This document shows positions 6,469 to 13,395 of a stretch of 15,681 nucleotides of DNA, piece after piece. A program made the position numbers and the translations under genes. A model generated the notes under the pieces. It saw only the letters and a list, made by a program, of their open reading frames with translations, was not told the DNA's origin and ran no database searches. The DNA comes from Candidatus Hydrogenedentota bacterium (GTDB lineage: Bacteria > Spirochaetota > Leptospiria > Turneriellales > J094): assembly GCA_003695005.1 (NCBI GenBank), contig RFJE01000108.1:1-15681 (forward strand), read 5' to 3'. Position 1 is the first letter of the stretch; each line of letters begins with the position of its first letter.

Positions 6469-6787
6469 TTTGGCTTTCGTCTTCGTATATGGTAAAAAAT
6501 TGATCTAAAGTAGCAAGCCGCAAGATATTCATGACATCTTCGCTAATATTTACGAGTGCAAAATTTTTACCCGATGTCTTTGCTTTTTTTCTACCGGCGA
6601 CTAATGCCCCAATTCCTGAGGAATCCATGTAGCTAACACCTTTCATATCAACAATAAGGGATTTTACAGAGTCTTGATCCAGCTGCTCAAAAATGGCTTT
6701 TTTTAAATCGCCCCAATTATACAAATCGACATCGCCATCTACTTGCAAAATTTTATTTTTTCCTAAATCCCGTAATGATATTTCCAC
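6458..6787 (-). CDS. STAS-domain anti-sigma factor antagonist
   Basis: A 109-residue SpoIIAA/RsbV-like STAS domain. The phosphorylation motif MDSSGIGAL is intact; by alignment with SpoIIAA the phosphorylated serine is S57. Such proteins, when dephosphorylated, bind a serine kinase/anti-sigma factor or another partner and change its activity. No kinase (RsbW-like) or PP2C phosphatase gene is in the window, so the partner is elsewhere. The start codon is GTG at 6785-6787, preceded by a GGACGGG purine tract; codon 2 onwards reads EISLRD. It heads the five-gene operon and its stop codon region contains the TTG start of ddl, implying coupled translation. Whether it regulates a sigma factor or some other process is unknown. 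Confidence 0.9.
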   Translation of the reverse strand: MEISLRDLGKNKILQVDGDVDLYNWGDLKKAIFEQLDQDSVKSLIVDMKGVSYMDSSGIGALVAGRKKAKTSGKNFALVNISEDVMNILRLATLDQFFTIYEDESQIAS

Positions 6788-6808
6788 CGTTTCCCGTCCT
6801 TTCCTATT

Positions 6809-6899
6809 TTACTTGATAGGCATACTCAGGGAAACTATTTACGCCGTCAATCACGAAACAAAATAAATTACCACTTTCGCTTTACAGGTTACTTGATAG
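6809..6899. repeat. 11-bp direct repeat TTACTTGATAG in the divergent STAS/DUF2225 region
   Basis: The 11-mer TTACTTGATAG occurs at 6809-6819 and again at 6889-6899, exactly 80 bp apart, in the 127-bp gap between the two divergent units. One copy lies 21 bp from the STAS start, the other 15 bp from the DUF2225 start. It may be a pair of regulator sites or shared promoter-like sequence (the second contains GATAGT, a possible -10 for DUF2225). No clear -35/-10 pair was found for either direction. Confidence 0.4.
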
Positions 6900-6914
6900 T
6901 AAAAAAATCGACCT

Positions 6915-7814
6915 ATGCCGCAAGGACCACCACCGAAGAAAATATCATATCGTGCAAAAACCCCCACGAAATGTCCTGTTTGCAAAACAGAACATTTTAA
7001 AGAAGATTTGCTATCCGGTGGCGGTCGGCTTATTGCAGGGAAATTAACACAAGAGCTTCGCCGACTCTATGAACCATCGAAAAAATGGGGTGAAATTTAT
7101 CCATTAGCTTATACTGTTCAGGTCTGCCCGAAATGTTTATATGCAGCTTATCCAAAAGATTTTAAAGGTTTAAATGAAGAAGAATTAAAAGCCATAAAAA
7201 CCACCATCCCGCATCGGGAAGAGTTAATGAAAGTTGTTTTTGGAAATATCGATTTTAATGAAAACCGCAATTTAGTACTAGGTGCTGCTTCTTATATGCT
7301 TGCCATTGATTGCTATCATCTTCGTTCGTGGGAAATGGCGCCTACGGTTAAAAAAGCCGTTAGTTCGATTCGAGCAGCTTGGTTACTCGGTGACTTGCAT
7401 AAAAAATTTCCGGCGCGTCCGTACGATAAAGCGTCTAATTTTTATTATGTCGAAGCTGCTCGTGGCTATGCACGCATTTTAGATATTATGAATGGCCAAG
7501 GCGAAGAGCCAATTGAATCTGCGGCTTATATGCTCGGCCCCGACTTAGATCACAACTGGGGATTTGATGGTATTATGTACTTAAATGCTTACTTAACATT
7601 ACACCATTTAGACGAAATGGCGGATACATTAGAGCAACAATATAAAATTTTAGATACTTCAAAGCGCTATCTGTCAAAATTATATGGAAGTGGAAAAGCG
7701 AGCAAAAGCAAACCTTCCGTCATTGTAGATATGGCCAAAGATTTGTATGATGAAATGGGCGAAAAACTAAAAGAAATGGAAGCTCAACTTAACCCTGCCG
7801 CAGCAAGCGGCTAA
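6915..7814 (+). CDS. DUF2225 family protein with two CxxC motifs
   Basis: A 299-residue protein matching the DUF2225 family, common in spirochaetes and some Firmicutes and of unknown function. Two CxxC pairs at C20/C23 (KCPVCKTEHF) and C71/C74 (VCPKCLYAAYPKDF) probably bind one zinc ion. The remainder is helical with TPR-like stretches (about 115-265: aromatic and alanine-rich repeats such as AAYMLGPDLDH and YLNAYLTLHHLDE). No signal peptide, so cytoplasmic. The start is the first ATG after an in-frame stop and has no Shine-Dalgarno. Only 4 bp separate its stop from the ATG of the large OmpA-domain protein, so the two are cotranscribed; a link to envelope assembly is possible but unproven. 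Confidence 0.9.
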   Translation: MPQGPPPKKISYRAKTPTKCPVCKTEHFKEDLLSGGGRLIAGKLTQELRRLYEPSKKWGEIYPLAYTVQVCPKCLYAAYPKDFKGLNEEELKAIKTTIPHREELMKVVFGNIDFNENRNLVLGAASYMLAIDCYHLRSWEMAPTVKKAVSSIRAAWLLGDLHKKFPARPYDKASNFYYVEAARGYARILDIMNGQGEEPIESAAYMLGPDLDHNWGFDGIMYLNAYLTLHHLDEMADTLEQQYKILDTSKRYLSKLYGSGKASKSKPSVIVDMAKDLYDEMGEKLKEMEAQLNPAAASG

Positions 7815-7818
7815 ATTC

Positions 7819-10539
7819 ATGCGTAAAAGACTTCTTTTTTATTTGACCCTATCTTTCTTTATTTTTGCCGAGGAAAAAATTCCATATTTGTACAAAAGTC
7901 CTATGTACACAACAATCAGTGGGTCTTCTGCCTCTTATCCAACGGATTTTTTGATGAATCCTGCCCTTCTGTCACAAAACATTGGTTATGGAATTCGGTT
8001 TGCAACAGGTTTTGCTTTCAATGAAATTTCGCTCGGCAGTCATTTTTATTTTCCAACGAACTATGGTAAATTCGGATTCGGGGTTCGGCGCTTAACAAAC
8101 AAAAGTAATTCTTACTATGATTTTCCTCTTCTTTTCTCACGTGGCTTTGAAAAAAAATACTATTTAGGAATTTCGGTTATTCCCGGATTTGGTAATATTG
8201 CTGGTCAAACTTATTTTACCGGTGATGGGACTTTATCTTTCTTACGAAAGTTTCCACATTGGAAAATAGGAAATCACTTTGGTCTTTTTTCCCCCGAATT
8301 TGGACTCTTACTAAGAGGAACTCTATGGCAAGCTAAGCAACCTTCTTTTTTTACGAGGTACTATGAATTTGCTCCGGGGCTTGGGTTTAGCTTGTGGAAA
8401 TATGGGCTGCATAAGCTTCGCTGGTGGGCAAGCTTCCCCCTTACAGAGAATTCTTTTGTTTTTAGAACAACTCTTTCTTACGAGAGTAAACCTTTTGCTT
8501 TTTTTACGGGATACTATCATGCCAAAGAAAATGTGTTGAGTGGGCCTTCTTTTGGCCTATTCACTAATTTATTTGCGTTCGGAACCAATTGGTCACTGCG
8601 CATTACTTACTTGCCTAAAATACTCAAAAGAAAAGAGCATTTTGCTCTTTTCTCTTTCGGAGCTCAATGGGGTAATCGAGATACAAGTCCGCCAAAAGTG
8701 ACAATTACTGTGCCAAAGTCTTTTTCGCCAAATACGGATGGGAAACAAGATCTAGCTCGTTTTGAAATTCAGATTGAGGACGATTCATCAATTGCTGCAT
8801 GGAGTTTAATTCTTTATAACCAAAAAGGAGAGGCGATAAAACATTTTGGACAAGACCCCCGGGTAATCAATCGACAAATGAGTTTTTGGGATATTTTCCC
8901 TGCTTTAACAAAACGTAAAGTTTTTCGCAATGTACCTAAAGTAATTCTATGGGATGGGACGAGAGATCCAATCGATGAATCCACGTTATTACCACCGGGG
9001 GGAACAGAACAAACAAAATCGGCTTTAGTTCCCGATGGTCACTACCGCTGGACATTTCGTATTGCTGATATTCATGGAAATATGGCAACCCCGATTTCAG
9101 GATCCATTATGGTTGATACAGTGCCACCTAAAATTGAAATTCGTCCACAAACCAATATTCTTTCCAAGAAAGATACACTTACCGTCTTTACAGAAAAATC
9201 TTGTTTTGATAAAAATGATAAAGTAAATTTTTCTGTTTTTTATCACAACTCTGCAAAAGAACAAATAGAAATATGGAAAAAAGAATTTTTGTGTGATGAA
9301 GTAAAAGATAAATTTACTATATCGATGGCTTCTTTGCCTTACGAAGGCCAATATTTTCTAAAAGCTACAGCACACGATACCGCCGGAAATGTATGGTATA
9401 GTCCTTTGCAAACATTCCAAGTTTTTTTAGACAGGGAAGTGATTCGACTCTTATTCGATAGAACGAGTATCTCTCCAAACAAAGATAAAATCGCCGATGC
9501 AGCCATTATCAAAATCATTACACAATCAAAAACCCCTTTGCAAAAATGGAAAGTCGTACTAGATCGAGGAAATGAGAGTTTGCCAGAACAACCATCGGAA
9601 AAACGTTTATTTTTCTCTAAATCACATCTTAAAGTATGGGAAGGAGACTCCCTGCCTGAGCCATTAGAATTTACAGGCCTTCCTGCTAAAACGTTCCCGC
9701 AAGGGTATTACAGTTTTTATGTTATGGGACAATTCTCTTCGGGATATACCGATTATGCAGGGCCATATTCTCTTTTCATTGATACCGATCCACCGCAGGC
9801 AAGTGTATCTCATTTTACTTCTGATTTTACTCCTGATGGGGATAGACAAAATGATGTACAAGTTTTTTCTTTATCGGCAAAGGATATTTCCGGTATTTTA
9901 GAAGCAAAATTAGAAATTTACGAGCAAGTGTATTTTGATAATTTTGAAGAAGTGGATCCTTCTGAATATTTACCGGAAACTTTGCAAAAGCAAAAAAAGC
10001 TGTTTAAAGTTTTTTCTATGTTGAACATGCCGGAACAAATTATTTGGAACGGCTTATCCGATTCGGGAATGTTAGTTCATTCTAAAAGCATATACTTTTA
10101 CCGGCTGATTGTTACGGATACTCTTGGCAATACCACAAAAACAGCTTGGAAAAAATTTAATACCGGCTTTCTTTGGAAAAAAGATAAAAATGGTTTTCAT
10201 TGCTGGCTTTCTTCTATTTTATTTGAACCCAGAAAAGACAAGCTTACTCCGAACGGGCGCATAGTCCTTCGACAACTTGCTAATTTTTTACAATCTTCCG
10301 AAGCAAGCATTTACAAAATTTTTATCCAAGTACACACAGACTCCACAGGAAATGATGAGCAAAATTTATCCTTGAGTGAAAAAAGAGCATTTGCTTTAAA
10401 CAATTATTTGCTAGAAGAAGGAATTGCACAAGCAAGAATCTCGTACCAAGGATTAGGAGAAATTCATCCTTTAGCTTCGAATTTAACCCCTTATGGTCGC
10501 TACTTAAACCGACGAATTGAAATATTTTTACGAAAATAA
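7819..10539 (+). CDS. large outer-membrane protein: barrel, Ig-like repeats and C-terminal OmpA domain
   Basis: A 906-residue exported protein. Residues 1-17 are a signal peptide (cleavage probably after FIFA). Residues about 20-285 are rich in Gly and aromatic residues with alternating strands, resembling a membrane barrel. Then come several Ig/FlgD-like modules introduced by acidic SPN/TPD motifs (SPNTDGKQD at 303, SPNKDKIAD at 552, TPDGDRQND at 671) and joined by DTxPP linkers (288, 433, 655). Residues about 790-906 are an OmpA/MotB peptidoglycan-binding domain with HTDSTG (D841), R856 in SEKRA, and GRYLNRRIEIF near the end. The predicted role is to link outer membrane and cell wall. It is cotranscribed with the DUF2225 gene. 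The barrel assignment is inferred; the OmpA domain is certain. Confidence 0.88.
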   Translation: MRKRLLFYLTLSFFIFAEEKIPYLYKSPMYTTISGSSASYPTDFLMNPALLSQNIGYGIRFATGFAFNEISLGSHFYFPTNYGKFGFGVRRLTNKSNSYYDFPLLFSRGFEKKYYLGISVIPGFGNIAGQTYFTGDGTLSFLRKFPHWKIGNHFGLFSPEFGLLLRGTLWQAKQPSFFTRYYEFAPGLGFSLWKYGLHKLRWWASFPLTENSFVFRTTLSYESKPFAFFTGYYHAKENVLSGPSFGLFTNLFAFGTNWSLRITYLPKILKRKEHFALFSFGAQWGNRDTSPPKVTITVPKSFSPNTDGKQDLARFEIQIEDDSSIAAWSLILYNQKGEAIKHFGQDPRVINRQMSFWDIFPALTKRKVFRNVPKVILWDGTRDPIDESTLLPPGGTEQTKSALVPDGHYRWTFRIADIHGNMATPISGSIMVDTVPPKIEIRPQTNILSKKDTLTVFTEKSCFDKNDKVNFSVFYHNSAKEQIEIWKKEFLCDEVKDKFTISMASLPYEGQYFLKATAHDTAGNVWYSPLQTFQVFLDREVIRLLFDRTSISPNKDKIADAAIIKIITQSKTPLQKWKVVLDRGNESLPEQPSEKRLFFSKSHLKVWEGDSLPEPLEFTGLPAKTFPQGYYSFYVMGQFSSGYTDYAGPYSLFIDTDPPQASVSHFTSDFTPDGDRQNDVQVFSLSAKDISGILEAKLEIYEQVYFDNFEEVDPSEYLPETLQKQKKLFKVFSMLNMPEQIIWNGLSDSGMLVHSKSIYFYRLIVTDTLGNTTKTAWKKFNTGFLWKKDKNGFHCWLSSILFEPRKDKLTPNGRIVLRQLANFLQSSEASIYKIFIQVHTDSTGNDEQNLSLSEKRAFALNNYLLEEGIAQARISYQGLGEIHPLASNLTPYGRYLNRRIEIFLRK

Positions 10540-10578
10540 GCTTAATTTAAAGAGGAAAGATTTAGCAATGCGCAGCAA

Positions 10579-10599
10579 TTCTCGGTGAAACGCCGAGAA
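10579..10599 (+). repeat. hairpin related to the 3572-3607 terminator
   Basis: Arms TTCTCGG (10579-10585) and CCGAGAA (10593-10599) enclose TGAAACG; a further T-G and G-C pair can form inside. It is the same 21-nt element as 3575-3595, with three substitutions, all compatible with pairing (T-A to C-G at one pair and G-T to G-C at another). It lies 40 bp after the OmpA-domain gene, at a convergent junction, but no T-run follows, so termination here is uncertain. Confidence 0.65.
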
Positions 10600-10604
10600 G
10601 CGCT

Positions 10605-10631
10605 GGCGATACGGCGTTTAGCCGTATCGCC
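10605..10631. repeat. palindromic intergenic hairpin with GCGATACGGC core
   Basis: Arms GGCGATACGGC (10605-10615) and GCCGTATCGCC (10621-10631) form a perfect 11-bp GC-rich stem with a GTTTA loop. It directly follows the 10579-10599 hairpin between two convergent genes and may serve as a bidirectional transcription barrier or mRNA 3'-end protector. The core GCGATACG recurs at 11978 and 15007. Confidence 0.7.
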
Positions 10632-10644
10632 GTCAATCCGGTGA

Positions 10645-10968
10645 TTACTTTTCGTTTCTCAATGCACCAACAAGGCCTAGTAAACCACCAAGCGCCATAA
10701 GCGGGGCGGAAAAAACATTTGCAGCAAAAAAAGATCCACCGCTAGCTAGCAGTAACAAAATGGCTGTCGTTACGCCAACTTTTTTACTTTTTGCAATGGC
10801 TAACACAATACTAAACACAATTCCTGCTCCACAGGCAGCCCATGCTAGAGCTAACACAAAATCGCCCGAATGCGTTTCTGCAGCTTCTGCTAAAGCACCG
10901 GAACAAATTCCTCCAAAAATTCCCATTAGGCTTCCAATTAAACCTAAAATTACACCTGCTATTTTCAT
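10645..10968 (-). CDS. small membrane protein, DUF4064-like
   Basis: A 107-residue inner-membrane protein with three or four predicted helices: about 3-25 (GVILGLIGSLMGIFGG), 37-59, 67-85 and 88-103. The Gly-rich first helix followed by a short acidic loop resembles small DUF4064-type membrane proteins, but that match is from memory of the pattern and is weak. A strong Shine-Dalgarno (AGGAGG, 6 nt before ATG) sets the start. It is the last gene of the DUF2085/lipoprotein unit, 20 bp after the lipoprotein gene. Function unknown. Confidence 0.78.
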   Translation of the reverse strand: MKIAGVILGLIGSLMGIFGGICSGALAEAAETHSGDFVLALAWAACGAGIVFSIVLAIAKSKKVGVTTAILLLLASGGSFFAANVFSAPLMALGGLLGLVGALRNEK

Positions 10969-10988
10969 ATTTTCCTCCTTTTATTATT

Positions 10989-11519
10989 TTATTTTATGGT
11001 GACTTCTACATCTTTATCTGCATCAATAATTAGCTTCCAACCTTTCCCGCCATTCCACTGCGAAGAAGCTACTTCAAATACTTCGGCATCGCTTTGTCGA
11101 ATGCCCGGATTTAAATCACTTGCAATGCGGGTATCAATCTTTGCTTCTACCTTATAAGAGCTTGCTGCACTCACTGCATTGTCATAGCTAACTCCATCCG
11201 GCGAAACTAATTTTACATCCGGAAAACTAAACGAGCTAATGGGCTCTTTACTAATATTTTTGTACCAATAGCGTACGACCACAAAAACAGCTCCCGGTGC
11301 AGCCTTTTCTTTCGTGAAGTAAGATCCAATCGTTCGGCGAGTAAATACTTTTGTTACTTTAATTTCAAAATCATCTGTTTTAATGGTCTCGCCAACTTTT
11401 CCTTTGACTTCTCCTTCTGTCTTTCCGCCTCCACCACCACAGGCTAAAAACAAGCCTATAAAAAAGGCTATTAGCCCAAGAGCAGAAGCAGAGTGAAAAA
11501 GAATTTTCTTTCTATGCAT
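10989..11519 (-). CDS. lipoprotein with DUF4352-like domain
   Basis: A 176-residue lipoprotein precursor. The N-terminus has HRKK, a hydrophobic stretch and a lipobox FLAC with the modified cysteine at C27, followed by a Gly-rich tether (GGGGG). From about residue 40, VGETIKTDDFEIKVTKV and the later VVVRYWYKN segment match the DUF4352 immunoglobulin-like fold seen in extracytoplasmic lipoproteins of many bacteria. The fold usually has no assigned enzymatic role. The start overlaps the 3' end of the DUF2085 gene by 8 bp, so the two are coupled. Confidence 0.85.
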   Translation of the reverse strand: MHRKKILFHSASALGLIAFFIGLFLACGGGGGKTEGEVKGKVGETIKTDDFEIKVTKVFTRRTIGSYFTKEKAAPGAVFVVVRYWYKNISKEPISSFSFPDVKLVSPDGVSYDNAVSAASSYKVEAKIDTRIASDLNPGIRQSDAEVFEVASSQWNGGKGWKLIIDADKDVEVTIK

Positions 11520-11871
11520 ACTTTAACTCCTTTTTTATGATTTTAATATGATCGCTCATTAAAAAGCCAGTGCTACTTCCTAACAAGATCCCTAAAATAA
11601 ATCTTTCTAGATTACTTGTTTCTATAAATAAACTTAAGCCATTTAGCAATACGCTTATTAGGAAAAAGAAAGAATACATTTTTGGCCATGATTTTAAAAG
11701 AAAATGATGGATGATGATACTTACGAAAAAACCCACCACAAGTCCTGTGCAGCGAGCACAAAGTAAAAATTGGACATGAAAAAAGTAAAAAGACCTATCC
11801 GGTCTTTGGTGACAAAAAACGCTCATTAGCTTAAAAATCTTGCCATAAATACCCATAAGAGTTCCCACCAT
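11512..11871 (-). CDS. DUF2085 membrane protein
   Basis: A 119-residue membrane protein of the DUF2085 family. The signature is present: VFCHQRPDRSF (C20, H21) followed by QFLLCARCTGLVVG (C38, C41), three conserved Cys plus His that could bind a metal near the membrane surface, then three helices at about 40-58, 66-82 and 88-104. Function in the family is unknown. The ATG at 11869-11871 is used, though its GGGAG lies 13 nt upstream, rather far; Met6 is an alternative start. First gene of a three-gene unit that may be driven from the promoter at 12006-12034. Confidence 0.83.
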   Translation of the reverse strand: MVGTLMGIYGKIFKLMSVFCHQRPDRSFYFFHVQFLLCARCTGLVVGFFVSIIIHHFLLKSWPKMYSFFFLISVLLNGLSLFIETSNLERFILGILLGSSTGFLMSDHIKIIKKELKYA

Positions 11872-11970
11872 TTTACATACATATCTCCCTTTTACTGATT
11901 TTTATTTCATTTTTTTAGAAATAATTATAGTAAGAGCACGAGCAGGCCTTTTTGCCCTATTTTTAATTCG

Positions 11971-12001
11971 ATACACAGCGATACGCCGTATCGCTGCGTA
12001 T
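11971..12001. promoter_or_regulatory. 31-bp imperfect palindrome between sigma factor and DUF2085 genes
   Basis: Fifteen-base arms around a single central C, with only one mismatched pair; the inner arms are CAGCGATACG and CGTATCGCTG (11976-11996). On the minus strand it begins just after the predicted -10 (12006-12011), so it would form the first bases of the DUF2085 message; on the plus strand it lies about 55-85 bp upstream of the predicted sigma-gene start. It could be an operator, or a member of the palindrome family also seen at 10605 and 15007. Confidence 0.6.
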
Positions 12002-12005
12002 TGCT

Positions 12006-12034
12006 ATTATAAGCTACGATTGACAGGCTTTCGA
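12006..12034 (-). promoter_or_regulatory. putative promoter of the DUF2085 unit
   Basis: On the minus strand, TCGAAA (12029-12034) and a perfect TATAAT (12006-12011) are 17 nt apart. The predicted leader is about 130 nt and begins with the palindrome. It overlaps the plus-strand promoter candidate for the sigma factor. A second TATAAT at 11924-11929, closer to the gene, lacks a recognisable -35. Confidence 0.42.
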
Positions 12035-12049
12035 CAATCATAAGACTAT
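12020..12049 (+). promoter_or_regulatory. putative promoter of the ECF sigma factor gene
   Basis: A perfect TTGACA (12020-12025), then 18 nt, then GACTAT (12044-12049), a weak -10 only 11 nt before the ATG. The start codon has no Shine-Dalgarno. If used, transcription would begin within about 5 nt of the ATG. Confidence 0.35.
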
Positions 12050-12060
12050 CCAAGAAATTC

Positions 12061-12582
12061 ATGAGCACAGAAGAGCTACTAGAACAAGCGCTTGAATTTT
12101 ATGATAGACTATATTTTATTGCTTTAAGTAAACTTCGTAATGAAGCCGATGCCGAAGATATTACGCAAGAAACCATTGCTAGAGCAGCCCATCATGCAGA
12201 ATCTTTTCAGGGGAATAGCTCTCTTTTTACATGGCTTGTTAGTATATTACTTAATTTATGTAATGATTTTTATCGCCAAAAAAAAGGAAATCATATTCCG
12301 GAAGAGAAAGCTTTTTTTGTAGCCGATGCAAGGGTAAACTTTGAAAAAAAAGTTGAACAAAATGACCTTTTTGAGCGTCTTAATAATATGATTATGGAAT
12401 TAGACGAAAAATATAGAGATATTATTATTTTACGTTTTTTTCAAGAAATGAGTTATCGCGAAATTTCTGAAGCCACTGGAATTCCGGAAGGAACCGTAAA
12501 ATCTCGGCTCAACGAAGCTAAGCATCAGCTTTTTTCTAAATTAAAAGAAATAGGCGTGAAGGGGGAAGACATTGCCATGTAA
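12061..12582 (+). CDS. ECF-family RNA polymerase sigma factor
   Basis: A 173-residue group 4 (extracytoplasmic function) sigma factor. Region 2 is at about 14-76, with the -10-binding helix around DAEDITQETI (30-39) and FTWLVSILLNLCNDFYR (56-72). Region 4 is at 105-160, with a helix-turn-helix MSYREISEATGIPEGTVKSR (130-149) that reads the -35. Region 3 is absent, as usual. The stop codon overlaps the TTG start of the anti-sigma gene by 11 bp, so the pair is translationally coupled. No sequence resembling a classical ECF AAC/CGT promoter was found upstream, so autoregulation is not evident. Target genes unknown. Confidence 0.95.
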   Translation: MSTEELLEQALEFYDRLYFIALSKLRNEADAEDITQETIARAAHHAESFQGNSSLFTWLVSILLNLCNDFYRQKKGNHIPEEKAFFVADARVNFEKKVEQNDLFERLNNMIMELDEKYRDIIILRFFQEMSYREISEATGIPEGTVKSRLNEAKHQLFSKLKEIGVKGEDIAM

Positions 12583-13393
12583 GAAATACAAAAAAACAGT
12601 TGAGTATTTAAAGCAAAATCCATCGAGTTTTCTACCGGAAGAGTGGATTCAGCATACAGAAACTTGTAAAAAATGCCAAAAAGACTATCAAATTATTTTA
12701 GAACAACAACATATAGAAAATCAATTAAAACAAGTATTTCAGCAAGCTACCAAAATAGGACTGGCTAAAAAGCCTAAACTACAAACAAAAGAAGAAAGAC
12801 AAAAAGCCATTCAAAAAAAAATAGCAGAGCTTGCCAAACCTAAGCAAACTCAAGATAAAATCATTCCCACAAAAAATAAAAAAAATGGATTTTGGATTGC
12901 CAGCATTGCTGCCATGCTCGTAGCAGGCATCCTTGGTATTTTTTATGGTGTTCGTAAAGAAGAAAAAAATACGAGTTATACCATTGCAAAGAACAACCTA
13001 AAAGAAAAGTTAACCCCGTTACAAGGAAAAAATCCCACAGACGTTGTGTCCCCTACTCCAAAAGAAAAATCAAAATCCAAAAAACATAAGAAAAAGAATT
13101 CCTCTGGCTTATTTAGTGATTCGTTAAACAGCATTGCAGGGGTACGAAAAAAAACACTCACCCCTTCCGAAGATACACTCGATGCCACTCTTGTTACCGA
13201 AGAAACAGCCGAAGGGATGGTTTTACAGTCCGATAAAATTCAAAACCTATGGAAACAACTAAAGCAACATCCAAAAGATAAAAATATCGCTCTAAAACTT
13301 TATAACCTTTATAAGCCAAATAACCAATCAAAAGAAATTGAAAAGCTAGAAAAATTTTTAAAAGAACATAAAGCTCCCATTCCATGGAAGTAA
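12572..13393 (+). CDS. transmembrane anti-sigma factor with ZAS zinc finger
   Basis: A 273-residue partner of the preceding sigma factor. The N-terminal zinc anti-sigma (ZAS) motif is H28-x3-C32-x2-C35 (QHTETCKKC), with C3 as the probable fourth ligand. One membrane helix spans about 107-126 (FWIASIAAMLVAGILGIFYG), leaving a Lys/Gln-rich cytoplasmic linker (residues 40-105) and a 145-residue exported tail with a Lys/Ser-rich part and a TPR-like C-terminus (QSDKIQNLWKQLKQHPKDKN). The start is TTG, preceded by GGGGGA 6 nt upstream, and C3 lies just after it, which supports this choice. It presumably holds the sigma factor at the membrane until an envelope signal releases it. The external domain is not a family I recognise. 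Confidence 0.9.
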   Translation: MPCKKYKKTVEYLKQNPSSFLPEEWIQHTETCKKCQKDYQIILEQQHIENQLKQVFQQATKIGLAKKPKLQTKEERQKAIQKKIAELAKPKQTQDKIIPTKNKKNGFWIASIAAMLVAGILGIFYGVRKEEKNTSYTIAKNNLKEKLTPLQGKNPTDVVSPTPKEKSKSKKHKKKNSSGLFSDSLNSIAGVRKKTLTPSEDTLDATLVTEETAEGMVLQSDKIQNLWKQLKQHPKDKNIALKLYNLYKPNNQSKEIEKLEKFLKEHKAPIPWK

Positions 13394-13395
13394 AA

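Noticed and set aside
10568..10588. Short ORF (ATG after AGAGGAAAG) within the 10540-10644 gap
   Set aside because: Only six codons, and lies inside the hairpin element; the purine-rich sequence is probably chance.
11826..11882. 18-codon minus-strand ORF overlapping the DUF2085 start
   Set aside because: Its GGGAG is only 2 nt from the ATG, it overlaps a conserved gene, and the peptide has no recognisable character.
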